From an uncultured Oscillospiraceae bacterium (GTDB lineage Bacteria > Bacillota > Clostridia > Oscillospirales > Oscillospiraceae), in the NCBI GenBank assembly GCA_910584395.1, contig CAJUAS010000017.1, forward strand, positions 1 through 37,621: 37,621 bases of DNA, given 5' to 3'. Shown here one piece after another: positions 26,772 through 34,678 of the stretch (positions are counted from its first letter, which is position 1; each line of letters begins with the position of its first letter). The translations under genes and the position numbers were made by a program. The notes beneath the pieces were generated by a model. That model worked only from the letters and a program-made list of their open reading frames with translations. It searched no databases and was not told the origin of the DNA.

Positions 26772-28109
26772 TTATTTCTCCTTCTGTTCCGCCCAGAGCT
26801 TGTCCGCCACGGGAGACCAAGCTGTGGCGTAGGGGGCGGTGCGCCCGCACAGCTCCTCGGCGGCTTCCGGGGCTTCGGGGTCGGTGGAGTGCGCCCCGGT
26901 CTCCGCTACCAGCTTGGGCAGGATGTCGGGGTTTTCCAGCATGGGGCAGGGCTTGAACATATTGTCGTTAAAGGGCTGGCCCCTGTGGTAGGCCATGAAG
27001 ATGGGGGACTTCAGCGCCTCCAGCAGGGTCACATCATGGATGTTCACGTTGGAATAGTGGATGAACACGCAGGGATCGACGTCCCCGGCGGCGTTGATGT
27101 GGAGATACCGCCGCCCGCCGGCGATGCATCCGCCCACATATTTGGCGTCGTTTTGGAAGTCCATGGTGAAAAGAGGCTTGGTCTTGCGGAAGGCTTGGAT
27201 CTGGCGATAGACGGAAACCCGCTGGTCGGGCTTGGGCATCAGCTCGGGGACGGCGTCCTTTCCGGTGGGCATATAGTGGAAGAACCATGCAAACAGCGCG
27301 CCCATGTCGATGACCTGATCGAAGAATTTTTCCGAGGTCACGTCGGCGTAGTTCCGGGAGGTGTAGCACACCGACAGGCCGAAGGGCAGGCCGTGACCCT
27401 TGAGCAGCGCCATGGCGTGCATCACCTTTTGATAGACCCCCTCGCCCCGGCGGGAATCGTTGGCCTCCTCAAAGCCCTCTAAAGAGATGGCGGGGATGAA
27501 GTTGCCCACCCGCAGCATATCCTGACAAAACGCCTCGTCGATGAGGGTGGAGTTGGTGAAGCAGAGGAAGGCACAGTCGTTGTGTACCTCGCAGAGCTGG
27601 ATGAGGTCCGCCTTGCGCACCAGCGGCTCGCCGCCGGTGTAAATATAAATGTAGCAGCCCAGCTCCTTCCCCTGACGGATGATGGAGTCGATATCCTCAT
27701 AGGTGAGGTTCAGCTTGTGGCCGTATTCCGCCGCCCAGCACCCGGTGCAGTGGAGGTTGCAGGCGCTGGTGGGGTCTACCAGGATGGCCCAAGGGATGTT
27801 GCACCCGTGCTCCTCCCGTTTGGCTTCCTGAATGGGCCAGCCGATAAGGTTGCCGTTGAGCATAAAGGTGCGGAACAGGGTCTCGCGTACATGGGGATCG
27901 AGCTGGTAGAACTTCATAATGAGCTGATACCAGTTGTTTTTCTCGTCAATGGCGTGGTGGAAGGCGGCCCGCTGCTCCACAAAGACGTCGTCGGGCATGA
28001 ACTTGTCCACCAGCTCCAGCAGCTTGGGAATGTTCTGCTCCGGATCTTTCTCCAGATACTTCATTGCCTGTTGAAAACCAAACTTTTTTGCCATGTCTGC
28101 CATACCCAT
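26772..28109 (-). CDS. Radical SAM protein with C-terminal Cys cluster, function unknown
   Basis: A 445-residue protein. The [4Fe-4S]-SAM motif CNLHCTGC lies near residue 120, followed by YIYTGGEP. Three later Cys-containing segments (GGCIAGG, VDPCVFIHYSN, FKPCPMLENP) look like a SPASM-type auxiliary cluster region. The first 100 residues are a helical domain (QQAMKYLEKDPEQNIPKLLEL). The ATG at 28109 is chosen with AAAGGAG about 10 bases upstream; the frame stays open far upstream, but only over the divergent TetR gene. No peptide precursor gene is adjacent, so a RiPP role is not supported. It is divergent from TetR, which may control it. Confidence 0.85.
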   Translation of the reverse strand: MGMADMAKKFGFQQAMKYLEKDPEQNIPKLLELVDKFMPDDVFVEQRAAFHHAIDEKNNWYQLIMKFYQLDPHVRETLFRTFMLNGNLIGWPIQEAKREEHGCNIPWAILVDPTSACNLHCTGCWAAEYGHKLNLTYEDIDSIIRQGKELGCYIYIYTGGEPLVRKADLIQLCEVHNDCAFLCFTNSTLIDEAFCQDMLRVGNFIPAISLEGFEEANDSRRGEGVYQKVMHAMALLKGHGLPFGLSVCYTSRNYADVTSEKFFDQVIDMGALFAWFFHYMPTGKDAVPELMPKPDQRVSVYRQIQAFRKTKPLFTMDFQNDAKYVGGCIAGGRRYLHINAAGDVDPCVFIHYSNVNIHDVTLLEALKSPIFMAYHRGQPFNDNMFKPCPMLENPDILPKLVAETGAHSTDPEAPEAAEELCGRTAPYATAWSPVADKLWAEQKEK

Positions 28110-28160
28110 GGAAATCGTTTCTCCTTTCAGTGCCGGGAAGATTAAATTTTTCCCCAAGTG

Positions 28161-28189
28161 TTGATTTATCCGTCGGGGTATAGTATAAT
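28161..28189 (+). promoter_or_regulatory. SigA promoter of the TetR/glycosyltransferase unit
   Basis: TTGATT (28161-28166), a 17-bp spacer and a perfect TATAAT (28184-28189), about 105 bp before the TetR start in the divergent intergenic region. Confidence 0.8.
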
Positions 28190-28295
28190 GTCTGGGAATC
28201 AAAAAGCAATTGCCAATATGGCGGGGTTTGTTGAGAAATCGGCGGCGGGGACGAAAGCTGTCGAAAAATACACAAGAGAGAGGAAGAATGTCCAG

Positions 28296-28856
28296 ATGGC
28301 AGGGGATCGACGGGTGGTCCGCACCAAGGCGGCGCTGACGGCGGCGCTGTTTGAGCTGCTGGGGGAGAAGGATTTTTCCAAGATCTCCATTACCGAGCTG
28401 ACCCGGCGGGCGGACGTAGACCGCAAGACCTTTTACCTCCACTATCAGACAGCGGACGAGATCTTGGAGGAGTTTTACGAGGAGAGTCTGCGCCATCTCC
28501 ATGACAGCATCGAGCGGGAGGGGATCTTCCGCGGCCCGAGCATTGACATGGTGGCGTTTTTCCGGGTGCTGTGCGGTTTGGTGTCTCAGGATATGCCCCT
28601 GTTTCGCCGTCTGGCGCAGGGCGGGGGATATACCTACTTTATGGAGCGCATCCGCACCCTTCTGCGGGAGGGGATGGAGGACTTTTTCCGCCGTCAGGGC
28701 GGCCACAGCGAGGCGGAGCTTCAGCTTCTGGGCGAGTTTTACGCCGCCGCCGTGATGCGGGCCTACCTCATTTGGCTGCGGGGCGAGCTGGACATGGACG
28801 AGACCCACTTGGCGGAAACGGTAGGCAAGGCGGTCAGCGGCGCGCTGCCGCTGTAA
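28296..28856 (+). CDS. TetR/AcrR family transcriptional regulator
   Basis: A 186-residue protein. The N-terminal HTH (about residues 5-50) reads TKAALTAALFELLGEKDFSKISITELTRRADVDRKTFYLHY, typical of the TetR group with a TetR_C_7-like ligand domain (as in the DhaS-type regulators). The ATG at 28296 is chosen with AGAGGAAG upstream; earlier in-frame starts fall just behind the promoter and would add a non-homologous N-terminus. It heads a unit with a glycosyltransferase and a polymer ligase and is divergent from the radical SAM gene, so it could regulate either side. The ligand is unknown. Confidence 0.87.
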   Translation: MAGDRRVVRTKAALTAALFELLGEKDFSKISITELTRRADVDRKTFYLHYQTADEILEEFYEESLRHLHDSIEREGIFRGPSIDMVAFFRVLCGLVSQDMPLFRRLAQGGGYTYFMERIRTLLREGMEDFFRRQGGHSEAELQLLGEFYAAAVMRAYLIWLRGELDMDETHLAETVGKAVSGALPL

Positions 28857-28876
28857 CAAAAGAAAGGAGCGCACCG

Positions 28877-29989
28877 ATGAAAGTGCTCTATCTGCTCAAC
28901 TTCGCCGGCAAGGCGGGGACGGAGCGTTATGTGGAATCTTTGGTGAAGTATCTTGGCCCGCAGGGCAGCGGACAGGTCGAGCCGTATTTTGCCTACAACA
29001 CGGCGGGGCTGCTGGTGGAGCGGCTGGAGGCCATGGGCGTGCCCACCCGGCAGCTTGCCATGAACAGCCGCTTCGACCTCAAGGCGGCCAAGGCGCTGGC
29101 GGCACTGTGCGAGGAGTGGGACATCGACCTGATCCACTGCCACTATCTGCGGGAAAACTACATCGCCCTGCTGGCGAAAACCTACAACAAAAAGCTCCGG
29201 GTGGTGTATACCAACCACTTTATTCTGGCAAACGACTTTGTCACGCGGTTGTCCAACCGCCTGCTGGACAAGAAGCAGGATCGGATGATCGCCGTGTGCC
29301 GCAAGGGGAAGGAGCAGCTCATCGCCAACGGCTGGAGCGGGGAGAAGATCCACGTCCTCCACAACGCCGTGGATCTGGACGCATGGGCGGGCAGCCGGGC
29401 CAACTCCACCCTCCGCGCGGAGTTGGGTATTTCAGAGGATCGGTTCGTGATGCTGTGCGCCTCCCGGTTTGCCCCCGATAAGGGCCACGACTATCTGGTG
29501 CGCTCCATGAAGGCGCTGAAGGACGTGACCGATGTACCCTTCACGCTGGTGCTGGCGGGGGACGGAGAGCTGTTAGAGCCGACCCGCGCCCTGTGCGCGG
29601 AGCTGGGGCTGGACGAGGACACGGTGAAGTTCATCGGCTTCCGCAAGGACATGAAAAATCTCTTCCAAGCCGCCGACCTCTACGTCAACTCCTCCCAGCA
29701 CGAGGCTCTGTCCTTCCTCATCATTGAGGCGATGGCCGCGGGCCTGCCCGCCGCCATCACCGACATGGCGGGCAACCCGGACATTTTGACCGGGCCGGAG
29801 CAGGGGGGCGTGCTGCTGCCCTACGACGACCCGGAAAACACGGCCAAAGCGTTGGCGCGGTTTTTGGAGGACAAGGACTTCTTGGCCCTTTGCCGGGAAA
29901 ACGCCCGGAAAAATGTCGAGGCCCGGTTTGAGATCCGCAAGCTCACGCAGGCGACCTATGAGATCTATGAAAAGGCGGTGAAAGGATGA
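28877..29989 (+). CDS. GT4-type glycosyltransferase
   Basis: A 370-residue GT-B-fold enzyme. The N-terminal domain opens MKVLYLLNFAGKAGTERYVE; the C-terminal donor domain has FAPDKGHDYL, LAGDGELL, and the EX7E motif in HEALSFLIIEAMAAGLP near residue 280. It transfers a sugar from a nucleotide donor to a lipid-linked or protein acceptor at the cytoplasmic face. AAAGGAG precedes the ATG at 28877. Its stop overlaps the start of the next gene (ATGA), so it is coupled to an O-antigen-ligase-like protein and probably helps build a surface glycan. Confidence 0.9.
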   Translation: MKVLYLLNFAGKAGTERYVESLVKYLGPQGSGQVEPYFAYNTAGLLVERLEAMGVPTRQLAMNSRFDLKAAKALAALCEEWDIDLIHCHYLRENYIALLAKTYNKKLRVVYTNHFILANDFVTRLSNRLLDKKQDRMIAVCRKGKEQLIANGWSGEKIHVLHNAVDLDAWAGSRANSTLRAELGISEDRFVMLCASRFAPDKGHDYLVRSMKALKDVTDVPFTLVLAGDGELLEPTRALCAELGLDEDTVKFIGFRKDMKNLFQAADLYVNSSQHEALSFLIIEAMAAGLPAAITDMAGNPDILTGPEQGGVLLPYDDPENTAKALARFLEDKDFLALCRENARKNVEARFEIRKLTQATYEIYEKAVKG

Positions 29990-31527
29990 ACGAAGCAGTG
30001 AATTGGGCGGCGGGCAGTGCCTTGTGCCGCTGGCTGGTGTGCCTTTGGAACGCCCTGCGGGCGGTTTGGCACGAGAGCGCGGTGGGCCGGTGGTTTCACC
30101 GCCGACGTCTGGACTTTGCCGCCGCCGGGGCGGAGAGCCGGGCCGTCAGGGCGGTGGTTCGGGACGGCGGGGTCAAGCGCGGGTGGGCGGACAGCCTGTT
30201 CGGGCGGGCCTTTGTGTGGCTTTGGAATCTCCCCGCCCGCCTGATGAAGGGCCTTTGCCGCAGTTTGGGCGGCCTTTGGAAGGGGAGCTTTGCCCTGCGG
30301 GGGGTGGCCGCTGCGGGACGGGCCTCCGTCCTGCTGGTGGGGCTGTTTACCCTTTGGATGCTCATTTCCCCCCATGGGGCGTGGAACAATATCTACGGCT
30401 TTTTGGCGGCGGTCGCCATTTTCGCCCTCTACTGCGTGGGCTGTGCCGACCGGGAACGCACCTTGGAGGTGGGCCGCTTCGGGCCGTACTTCGCCTTTTA
30501 TCTGCTGTTCATCACGCTGGGGCTGGTGTGCTCCCTGAGCCGCAGCCTGTCCCTGCGCTTCTTCCTGTTCCACATGACCTGCTTCCTGCTCGCGGTGGTG
30601 ACGGTGAGCGCGGTACGGAACTACCGCCAGCTCAAGACCCTGCTCATCCTTGCGGCGGTGGGGCTGGCGGCGGCGTCCCTCTACGGCTGCTATCAGGGCT
30701 ATGTCGGCGTGGAGGTGGTGGCCTCCCAGCAGGATATGCTGCTCAACAAGGATATGCCGGGGCGCATTTACTCCTTCTTCGACAACCCCAACAACTTCGC
30801 CGAGGTGTTGGTGATGTTCCTCCCGCTGGTCGGGGCGTTGACCCTGAACGCCAAGGGCTGGCGGGGACGGCTGGGCGGCGTGGCCGCGCTGGGTCTGGGC
30901 CTTGCGGCCATCGGCATGACCTATTCCCGCTCCAGCTGGCTGGGTCTGGCACTGGCGGCGGTGGTGTTTTTGGCGCTGATGGACTGGCGCTTCCTCCCCG
31001 CCATGGCGGTGGTGGGGGTGTGCGCCATCCCCTTTCTGCCCCAGAGCATCCTCAACCGCATCCTCACCATCGGCAACATGAAGGATTCCTCCGCCCGCTA
31101 CCGCATCGCCATCTATGAGGACACCGCCCGTCTGCTCAAGGACTACGGCGTCACCGGGGTGGGACTGGGCAGCGACGTGACCCGCCGGGTGTTCCTCCAC
31201 TATCCCACGCTGTACGACGGAAATTACCCCATCCACACCCACAACAATTACCTCCAGATGTGGGCGGAGGTGGGCATTTTCGGCCTGCTGGCCTATCTGG
31301 CCCTGATCGCGGGGCAGATCAAGGAGGGTCTGCGGGCCTTCCGCAAGGCGGACAAGCCCCTCAAACGGGTTCTTGCCGCCGCGCTGGGCGCGCTGGCTGG
31401 GATCTTGGCGGTGAGCTTGGTGGAGTACACTTGGTTCTACCCCCGCAATATGTTCCTCTTCTGGATCTTGTTCGCGGTGGTGGCGTGCTGCGTGAAGCTG
31501 GCGGGAACGGAGCAAAAAGCGGCGTGA
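29986..31527 (+). CDS. O-antigen ligase / polymerase family membrane protein (Wzy/WaaL-like)
   Basis: A 513-residue membrane protein with about ten segments. Family marks are SFFDNPNNFAEVLVM, TYSRSSWLGLAL and the periplasm-side loop with HTHNNYLQMWAEVGIFGLLAYL, whose His is typical of PF04932 enzymes. These join or polymerise undecaprenyl-linked glycans, or glycosylate surface proteins, outside the membrane. The first 105 residues are an unusual Trp/Arg-rich amphipathic extension (LWNALRAVWHESAVGRWFHR and similar runs). It overlaps the glycosyltransferase gene by four bases. The hairpin end of cassette B, 34 bp after the stop, could serve as its terminator. Confidence 0.85.
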   Translation: MNEAVNWAAGSALCRWLVCLWNALRAVWHESAVGRWFHRRRLDFAAAGAESRAVRAVVRDGGVKRGWADSLFGRAFVWLWNLPARLMKGLCRSLGGLWKGSFALRGVAAAGRASVLLVGLFTLWMLISPHGAWNNIYGFLAAVAIFALYCVGCADRERTLEVGRFGPYFAFYLLFITLGLVCSLSRSLSLRFFLFHMTCFLLAVVTVSAVRNYRQLKTLLILAAVGLAAASLYGCYQGYVGVEVVASQQDMLLNKDMPGRIYSFFDNPNNFAEVLVMFLPLVGALTLNAKGWRGRLGGVAALGLGLAAIGMTYSRSSWLGLALAAVVFLALMDWRFLPAMAVVGVCAIPFLPQSILNRILTIGNMKDSSARYRIAIYEDTARLLKDYGVTGVGLGSDVTRRVFLHYPTLYDGNYPIHTHNNYLQMWAEVGIFGLLAYLALIAGQIKEGLRAFRKADKPLKRVLAAALGALAGILAVSLVEYTWFYPRNMFLFWILFAVVACCVKLAGTEQKAA

Positions 31528-31560
31528 GTGCCGCGGAATGGATGAATGGCAAAAGAGCGA

Positions 31561-31615
31561 GGGACGGTTTTCTCTGTCGGGGTCTATCCGACAGGAGAAC
31601 CGTCCCCTTGTCTTC
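31561..31615. repeat. Hairpin repeat end of cassette B
   Basis: GGGACGGTTTTCTCTGTCGG (31561-31580) pairs with CCGACAGGAGAACCGTCCC (31588-31606) across a 7-base loop, followed by CTTGTCTT. The reverse complement of the inner arm matches the other cassette B end at 32010-32036 (22 of 25 bases) and shares the GGACGGTTCT core with cassette A. Confidence 0.85.
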
Positions 31616-31623
31616 TTTTATCT

Positions 31624-31971
31624 TTATCTGTAATAGGGCCATATGAAACCGCTAGCACTACCGCTGCTTGACCACACTGTTTCCCACTTCGTATATTTCC
31701 ATTCGCCTGTGTTGTCTCTTGAAAATTCTACAATATGTCCCGCAACCTTATCTTCTTCGACATAGTAAATTTTTGCTTTATGTGTAGAGTATGTCATCAC
31801 TTTCAGATATTCAATAGTCTCAATCATATTCGTTTGTAGATAGCCTTTTTCAAATTCGCCCCCATGTGCAATTGTCAAAATTTCCACTTGGCCATACGGT
31901 ATGATGATACCCACAAACAAAAACAGGCATATTATTACAAGAAGCACTCGTTTTACACGTTTCCTTGTCAT
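31624..31971 (-). CDS. Cassette B cargo: small membrane-anchored or secreted protein of unknown function
   Basis: A 115-residue protein. A basic start (MTRKRVKR) is followed by one hydrophobic segment (residues 9-27, LLVIICLFLFVGIIIPYG) and an extracellular domain containing ETIEYLKVMTYS, KIYYVEED and the ending WSSSGSASGFIWPYYR. The ATG at 31971 is chosen because GGAGG lies 9 bases upstream. Its base composition is much richer in A and T than the surroundings. The stop lies 8 bases from the hairpin repeat; the start is about 38 bp from the other repeat. I recall similar small proteins scattered in Clostridia but know of no function. Confidence 0.75.
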   Translation of the reverse strand: MTRKRVKRVLLVIICLFLFVGIIIPYGQVEILTIAHGGEFEKGYLQTNMIETIEYLKVMTYSTHKAKIYYVEEDKVAGHIVEFSRDNTGEWKYTKWETVWSSSGSASGFIWPYYR

Positions 31972-32009
31972 AAAGATTTGCCTCCATCTCACGGTTGCCT
32001 AATTCATTT

Positions 32010-32036
32010 AAGATAAGGGGACGGTTCTTTTGTCTT
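32010..32036. repeat. Second inverted repeat of cassette B
   Basis: A 27-bp imperfect palindrome with ends AAGATAA and TTGTCTT and core GGGGACGGTTCTT. It is the inverted partner of the inner arm at 31590-31615 and matches the cassette A repeat layout. Confidence 0.85.
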
Positions 32037-32055
32037 GGTGTTTTCTTGAAAAGGA

Positions 32056-32092
32056 AATAAAAAGGGTCGATTTCATTCAGAATCGGCCCTTT
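32056..32092 (-). terminator. Terminator of pgi
   Basis: Arms AAAGGGTCGATT (32061-32072) and AATCGGCCCTTT (32081-32092), with one wobble pair and a T-rich tail on the minus strand, just beyond the pgi stop. Confidence 0.75.
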
Positions 32093-32114
32093 CATTATGC
32101 AAAAGTGGCGGGTC

Positions 32115-33446
32115 TTACTGTAACCGGGCTTCCAGCGCGGCCTTTTGTTCCTCGTACCCCGGCTTGCCCAGCAGGGCGAACATATTCTTCTTGTACGCCT
32201 CCACGCCGGGCTGGTCGAAGGGGTTGACCTCCAGCAGGTAGCCGGACAGGCCGCAGGCAAACTCGAAGAAGTAGATCAGCCGCCCGATGGAGTCCTCGTC
32301 CCGCTTGGGCAGGGTGAGGACGATGTTGGGCACGCCGCCGTCCACGTGGGCCAGACGGGTGCCCCGGATGGCCTGATCGTTGACATAGGCCAGCGTTTTC
32401 CCTGAAAGGAAGTTGAGGCCGTCCACATTTTCCGGGTCATTGGGGATGACCGCCTCGGTGAGGGGCTTGTCGAAGCGCACCACCGTCTCCAGCAGGTTGC
32501 GCTGGCCGTCCTGAATATACTGGCCCATGGAGTGGAGGTCGGCGGTGAAGTCCACGCTGGCGGGGAGGAGGCCCTTGCCGTCCTTGCCCTCGCTCTCGCC
32601 GAAAAGCTGCTTCCACCACTCACCGAAGAAGCGGAAGGACGGCTCAAAACCCGCCAAGATCTCGATGGCCTTGCCGTTTTCATAGAGGGCGTGACGGGTG
32701 GCGGCGTATTGGGCGGCGGCGGACGCCGCGCCCTCCTTCAAGCACAGCTCCCGCTGGGCGGCGGCGCCGTTCATCAGCGCTTGAATGTCGATGCCGGCCA
32801 CGGCGATGGGCAGAAGGCCCACGGCGGTGAGGACGCTGAACCGTCCGCCCACGTTGTCGGGGACGACAAATTCCTCATAGCCCTCCTTGTCCGCCAGCCC
32901 CTTCAGCGCGCCGCGGCGGGCGTCGGTGGTGGCATAGATGCGCTCCCGCGCCCCTTCCTTGCCGTACTTTTTCTCCAGAAGCTCCTTGAACACCCGGAAG
33001 GCCACGGCCGGCTCGGTGGTCGTGCCAGACTTGGAGATGATGTTCACCGAGAAGTCCCTCTCGCCGATCATGGTGACGATCTCGTTGAGGGCGTCGGAGC
33101 TGAGACCGTTGCCGGCGAAGTAGATGTCGGGGGTGTTCTTGGGCAGGGCGTTATAGTTGGGGGAGCGGAGCACCTCCACCACCGCCCGCGCGCCCAGATA
33201 AGACCCGCCGATGCCGATGACCACCAAAGCCTCGGACTGCTTCTGGATCTTCTTGGCGGCGGCCTGAATGCGGGCAAACTCCTCCTTGTCGTAGTCCACC
33301 GGGAGGTGTACCCAGCCCACAAAGTCGTTGCCCGCGCCGGTGGCGTCCTTGAGCCAGCCGATGGCTTGGGTCAAACGGGCTTCCCGCTTCGCCAGATAGT
33401 CGCCGGGGAGGGCGGGGGCGGCAGGGGAGAGGTCAAGGTGCAGCAT
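32115..33446 (-). CDS. pgi: Glucose-6-phosphate isomerase
   Basis: A 443-residue cytoplasmic enzyme interconverting glucose 6-phosphate and fructose 6-phosphate. Visible are GIGGSYLGAR near residue 75, the phosphate-binding SKSGTTTEP near residue 140, NVGGRFSVLTAVGLLP near residue 205, and the region with HSMGQYIQDG. The length fits the short bacterial form common in Firmicutes. The ATG at 33446 has AAGGAGC upstream. It has its own promoter and terminator and is monocistronic. Confidence 0.96.
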   Translation of the reverse strand: MLHLDLSPAAPALPGDYLAKREARLTQAIGWLKDATGAGNDFVGWVHLPVDYDKEEFARIQAAAKKIQKQSEALVVIGIGGSYLGARAVVEVLRSPNYNALPKNTPDIYFAGNGLSSDALNEIVTMIGERDFSVNIISKSGTTTEPAVAFRVFKELLEKKYGKEGARERIYATTDARRGALKGLADKEGYEEFVVPDNVGGRFSVLTAVGLLPIAVAGIDIQALMNGAAAQRELCLKEGAASAAAQYAATRHALYENGKAIEILAGFEPSFRFFGEWWKQLFGESEGKDGKGLLPASVDFTADLHSMGQYIQDGQRNLLETVVRFDKPLTEAVIPNDPENVDGLNFLSGKTLAYVNDQAIRGTRLAHVDGGVPNIVLTLPKRDEDSIGRLIYFFEFACGLSGYLLEVNPFDQPGVEAYKKNMFALLGKPGYEEQKAALEARLQ

Positions 33447-33505
33447 AAATATCGCTCCTTTTTCGCAAAAAGTGTGGTTGAGAGGAAAAAATTCGCTCAA
33501 CGGCT

Positions 33506-33534
33506 ATTGTAGCACAGGAGAAATAGCAATGCAA
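33506..33534 (-). promoter_or_regulatory. SigA-type promoter of pgi
   Basis: On the minus strand TTGCAT (33534-33529), a 17-bp spacer and TACAAT (33511-33506), about 60 bp before the start. Confidence 0.65.
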
Positions 33535-33598
33535 GCACTTTCACCGCCTTCGCGTTTGCGGCATAAAGTGGGGTATCTCGCAGGAATGGAGGTGCCTT

Positions 33599-34678
33599 AT
33601 GGCACATACGGCTTATTTTCTCGGTGCAAATTCCAAGGACGGCTTCGCCTCGCTGATGGATCGGCTTGCCGACCCGGAGAAGGCCCGCGCCATCTACATT
33701 TTGAAGGGCGGGCCGGGGTGCGGAAAGTCCACCTTGATGAAAAAAGTGGGGCAGGCGGCTCAGGACGCGGGCTATTGCCCGCAGTACATCTATTGCTCCG
33801 GCGACCCCGACTCTCTGGACGGTCTGGTCATTGACGAGCTGGGCGTGGCCCTCTGTGACGGCACCGCGCCCCATGTCGTTGAGCCGAAATATCCGGGGGC
33901 AGTTGAACGTTATGTAAACCTCGGCGAATGCTACGACGCCGCCGCGCTGGCGCGCTGCAAGGACGAGGTCATGGAGTTGATGGTGGGCTATCAGGGGGCG
34001 TACCGCCGGGCCTACCGCTGCCTGAAGGGGGCGGGACAGCTCATGGAGGACAACTTAGACCTTCTGGAAACAGACGCCTTAAAGGAGAAGATCAAAAAAC
34101 GGGCGCGGGGGATCATTGCTCGGGAAATCCCCAAGCACGGCAACGGCGGCGCAGTCACCGAGCGGTTTTTAAGCGCGGTGACCTGTAAAGGACAGATATG
34201 CCTGTTCGAGACGGCAGATAAATTATGTAAACGAATCTACGAGCTGTCCGATTCCTATGGTCTGGCCCACCTGATGTTAGAAGAGCTGCTGGGCGCGGCA
34301 GTGGAGCGGGGGCACGATGTGGTCGCCTGCCCCGATCCCATGATGCCGGGCCGCCTGCAGCACCTGCTGCTGCCGGGCCTTGGGGTGGCGTTCGTCACCG
34401 GTTCGCCGGAGCTGCCCTATCCCGGCAAGCCCTACCGCCGCATCCGGCTGGACGCCATGGCAAATCAGGAGGAGCTTCGGCGGCACAAGGCCCGTATCCG
34501 CTTCTCCCGCAAGGTTTCCAGAGCGCTTCTGGACGAGGGGATGGAGACCTTGGCGGCGGAGAAGGAGCTGCACGATGCGCTGGAGAAGGTCTACAATCCC
34601 CACGTGGATTTTGACCGGGTGGATGAGATGGCCGGGGGGATCATAGCGGAAATTTTAGGCTTCGCCGGGGGGCAGTAA
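33599..34678 (+). CDS. P-loop ATPase of unknown function
   Basis: A 359-residue soluble protein with a clear Walker A, GGPGCGKST (residues 37-45), near the N-terminus. From memory it resembles a Firmicutes-wide uncharacterised family (PRK06851-like). The C-terminal half (HDVVACPDPMMPGRLQHLLLPGLGVAFVTG and following) has no motif I can name and may be a degenerate second nucleotide-binding half. GGAGGT precedes the ATG. Its last 24 bases overlap the 3' end of the convergent nucleotidyltransferase gene, and no terminator lies between them. Confidence 0.78.
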   Translation: MAHTAYFLGANSKDGFASLMDRLADPEKARAIYILKGGPGCGKSTLMKKVGQAAQDAGYCPQYIYCSGDPDSLDGLVIDELGVALCDGTAPHVVEPKYPGAVERYVNLGECYDAAALARCKDEVMELMVGYQGAYRRAYRCLKGAGQLMEDNLDLLETDALKEKIKKRARGIIAREIPKHGNGGAVTERFLSAVTCKGQICLFETADKLCKRIYELSDSYGLAHLMLEELLGAAVERGHDVVACPDPMMPGRLQHLLLPGLGVAFVTGSPELPYPGKPYRRIRLDAMANQEELRRHKARIRFSRKVSRALLDEGMETLAAEKELHDALEKVYNPHVDFDRVDEMAGGIIAEILGFAGGQ

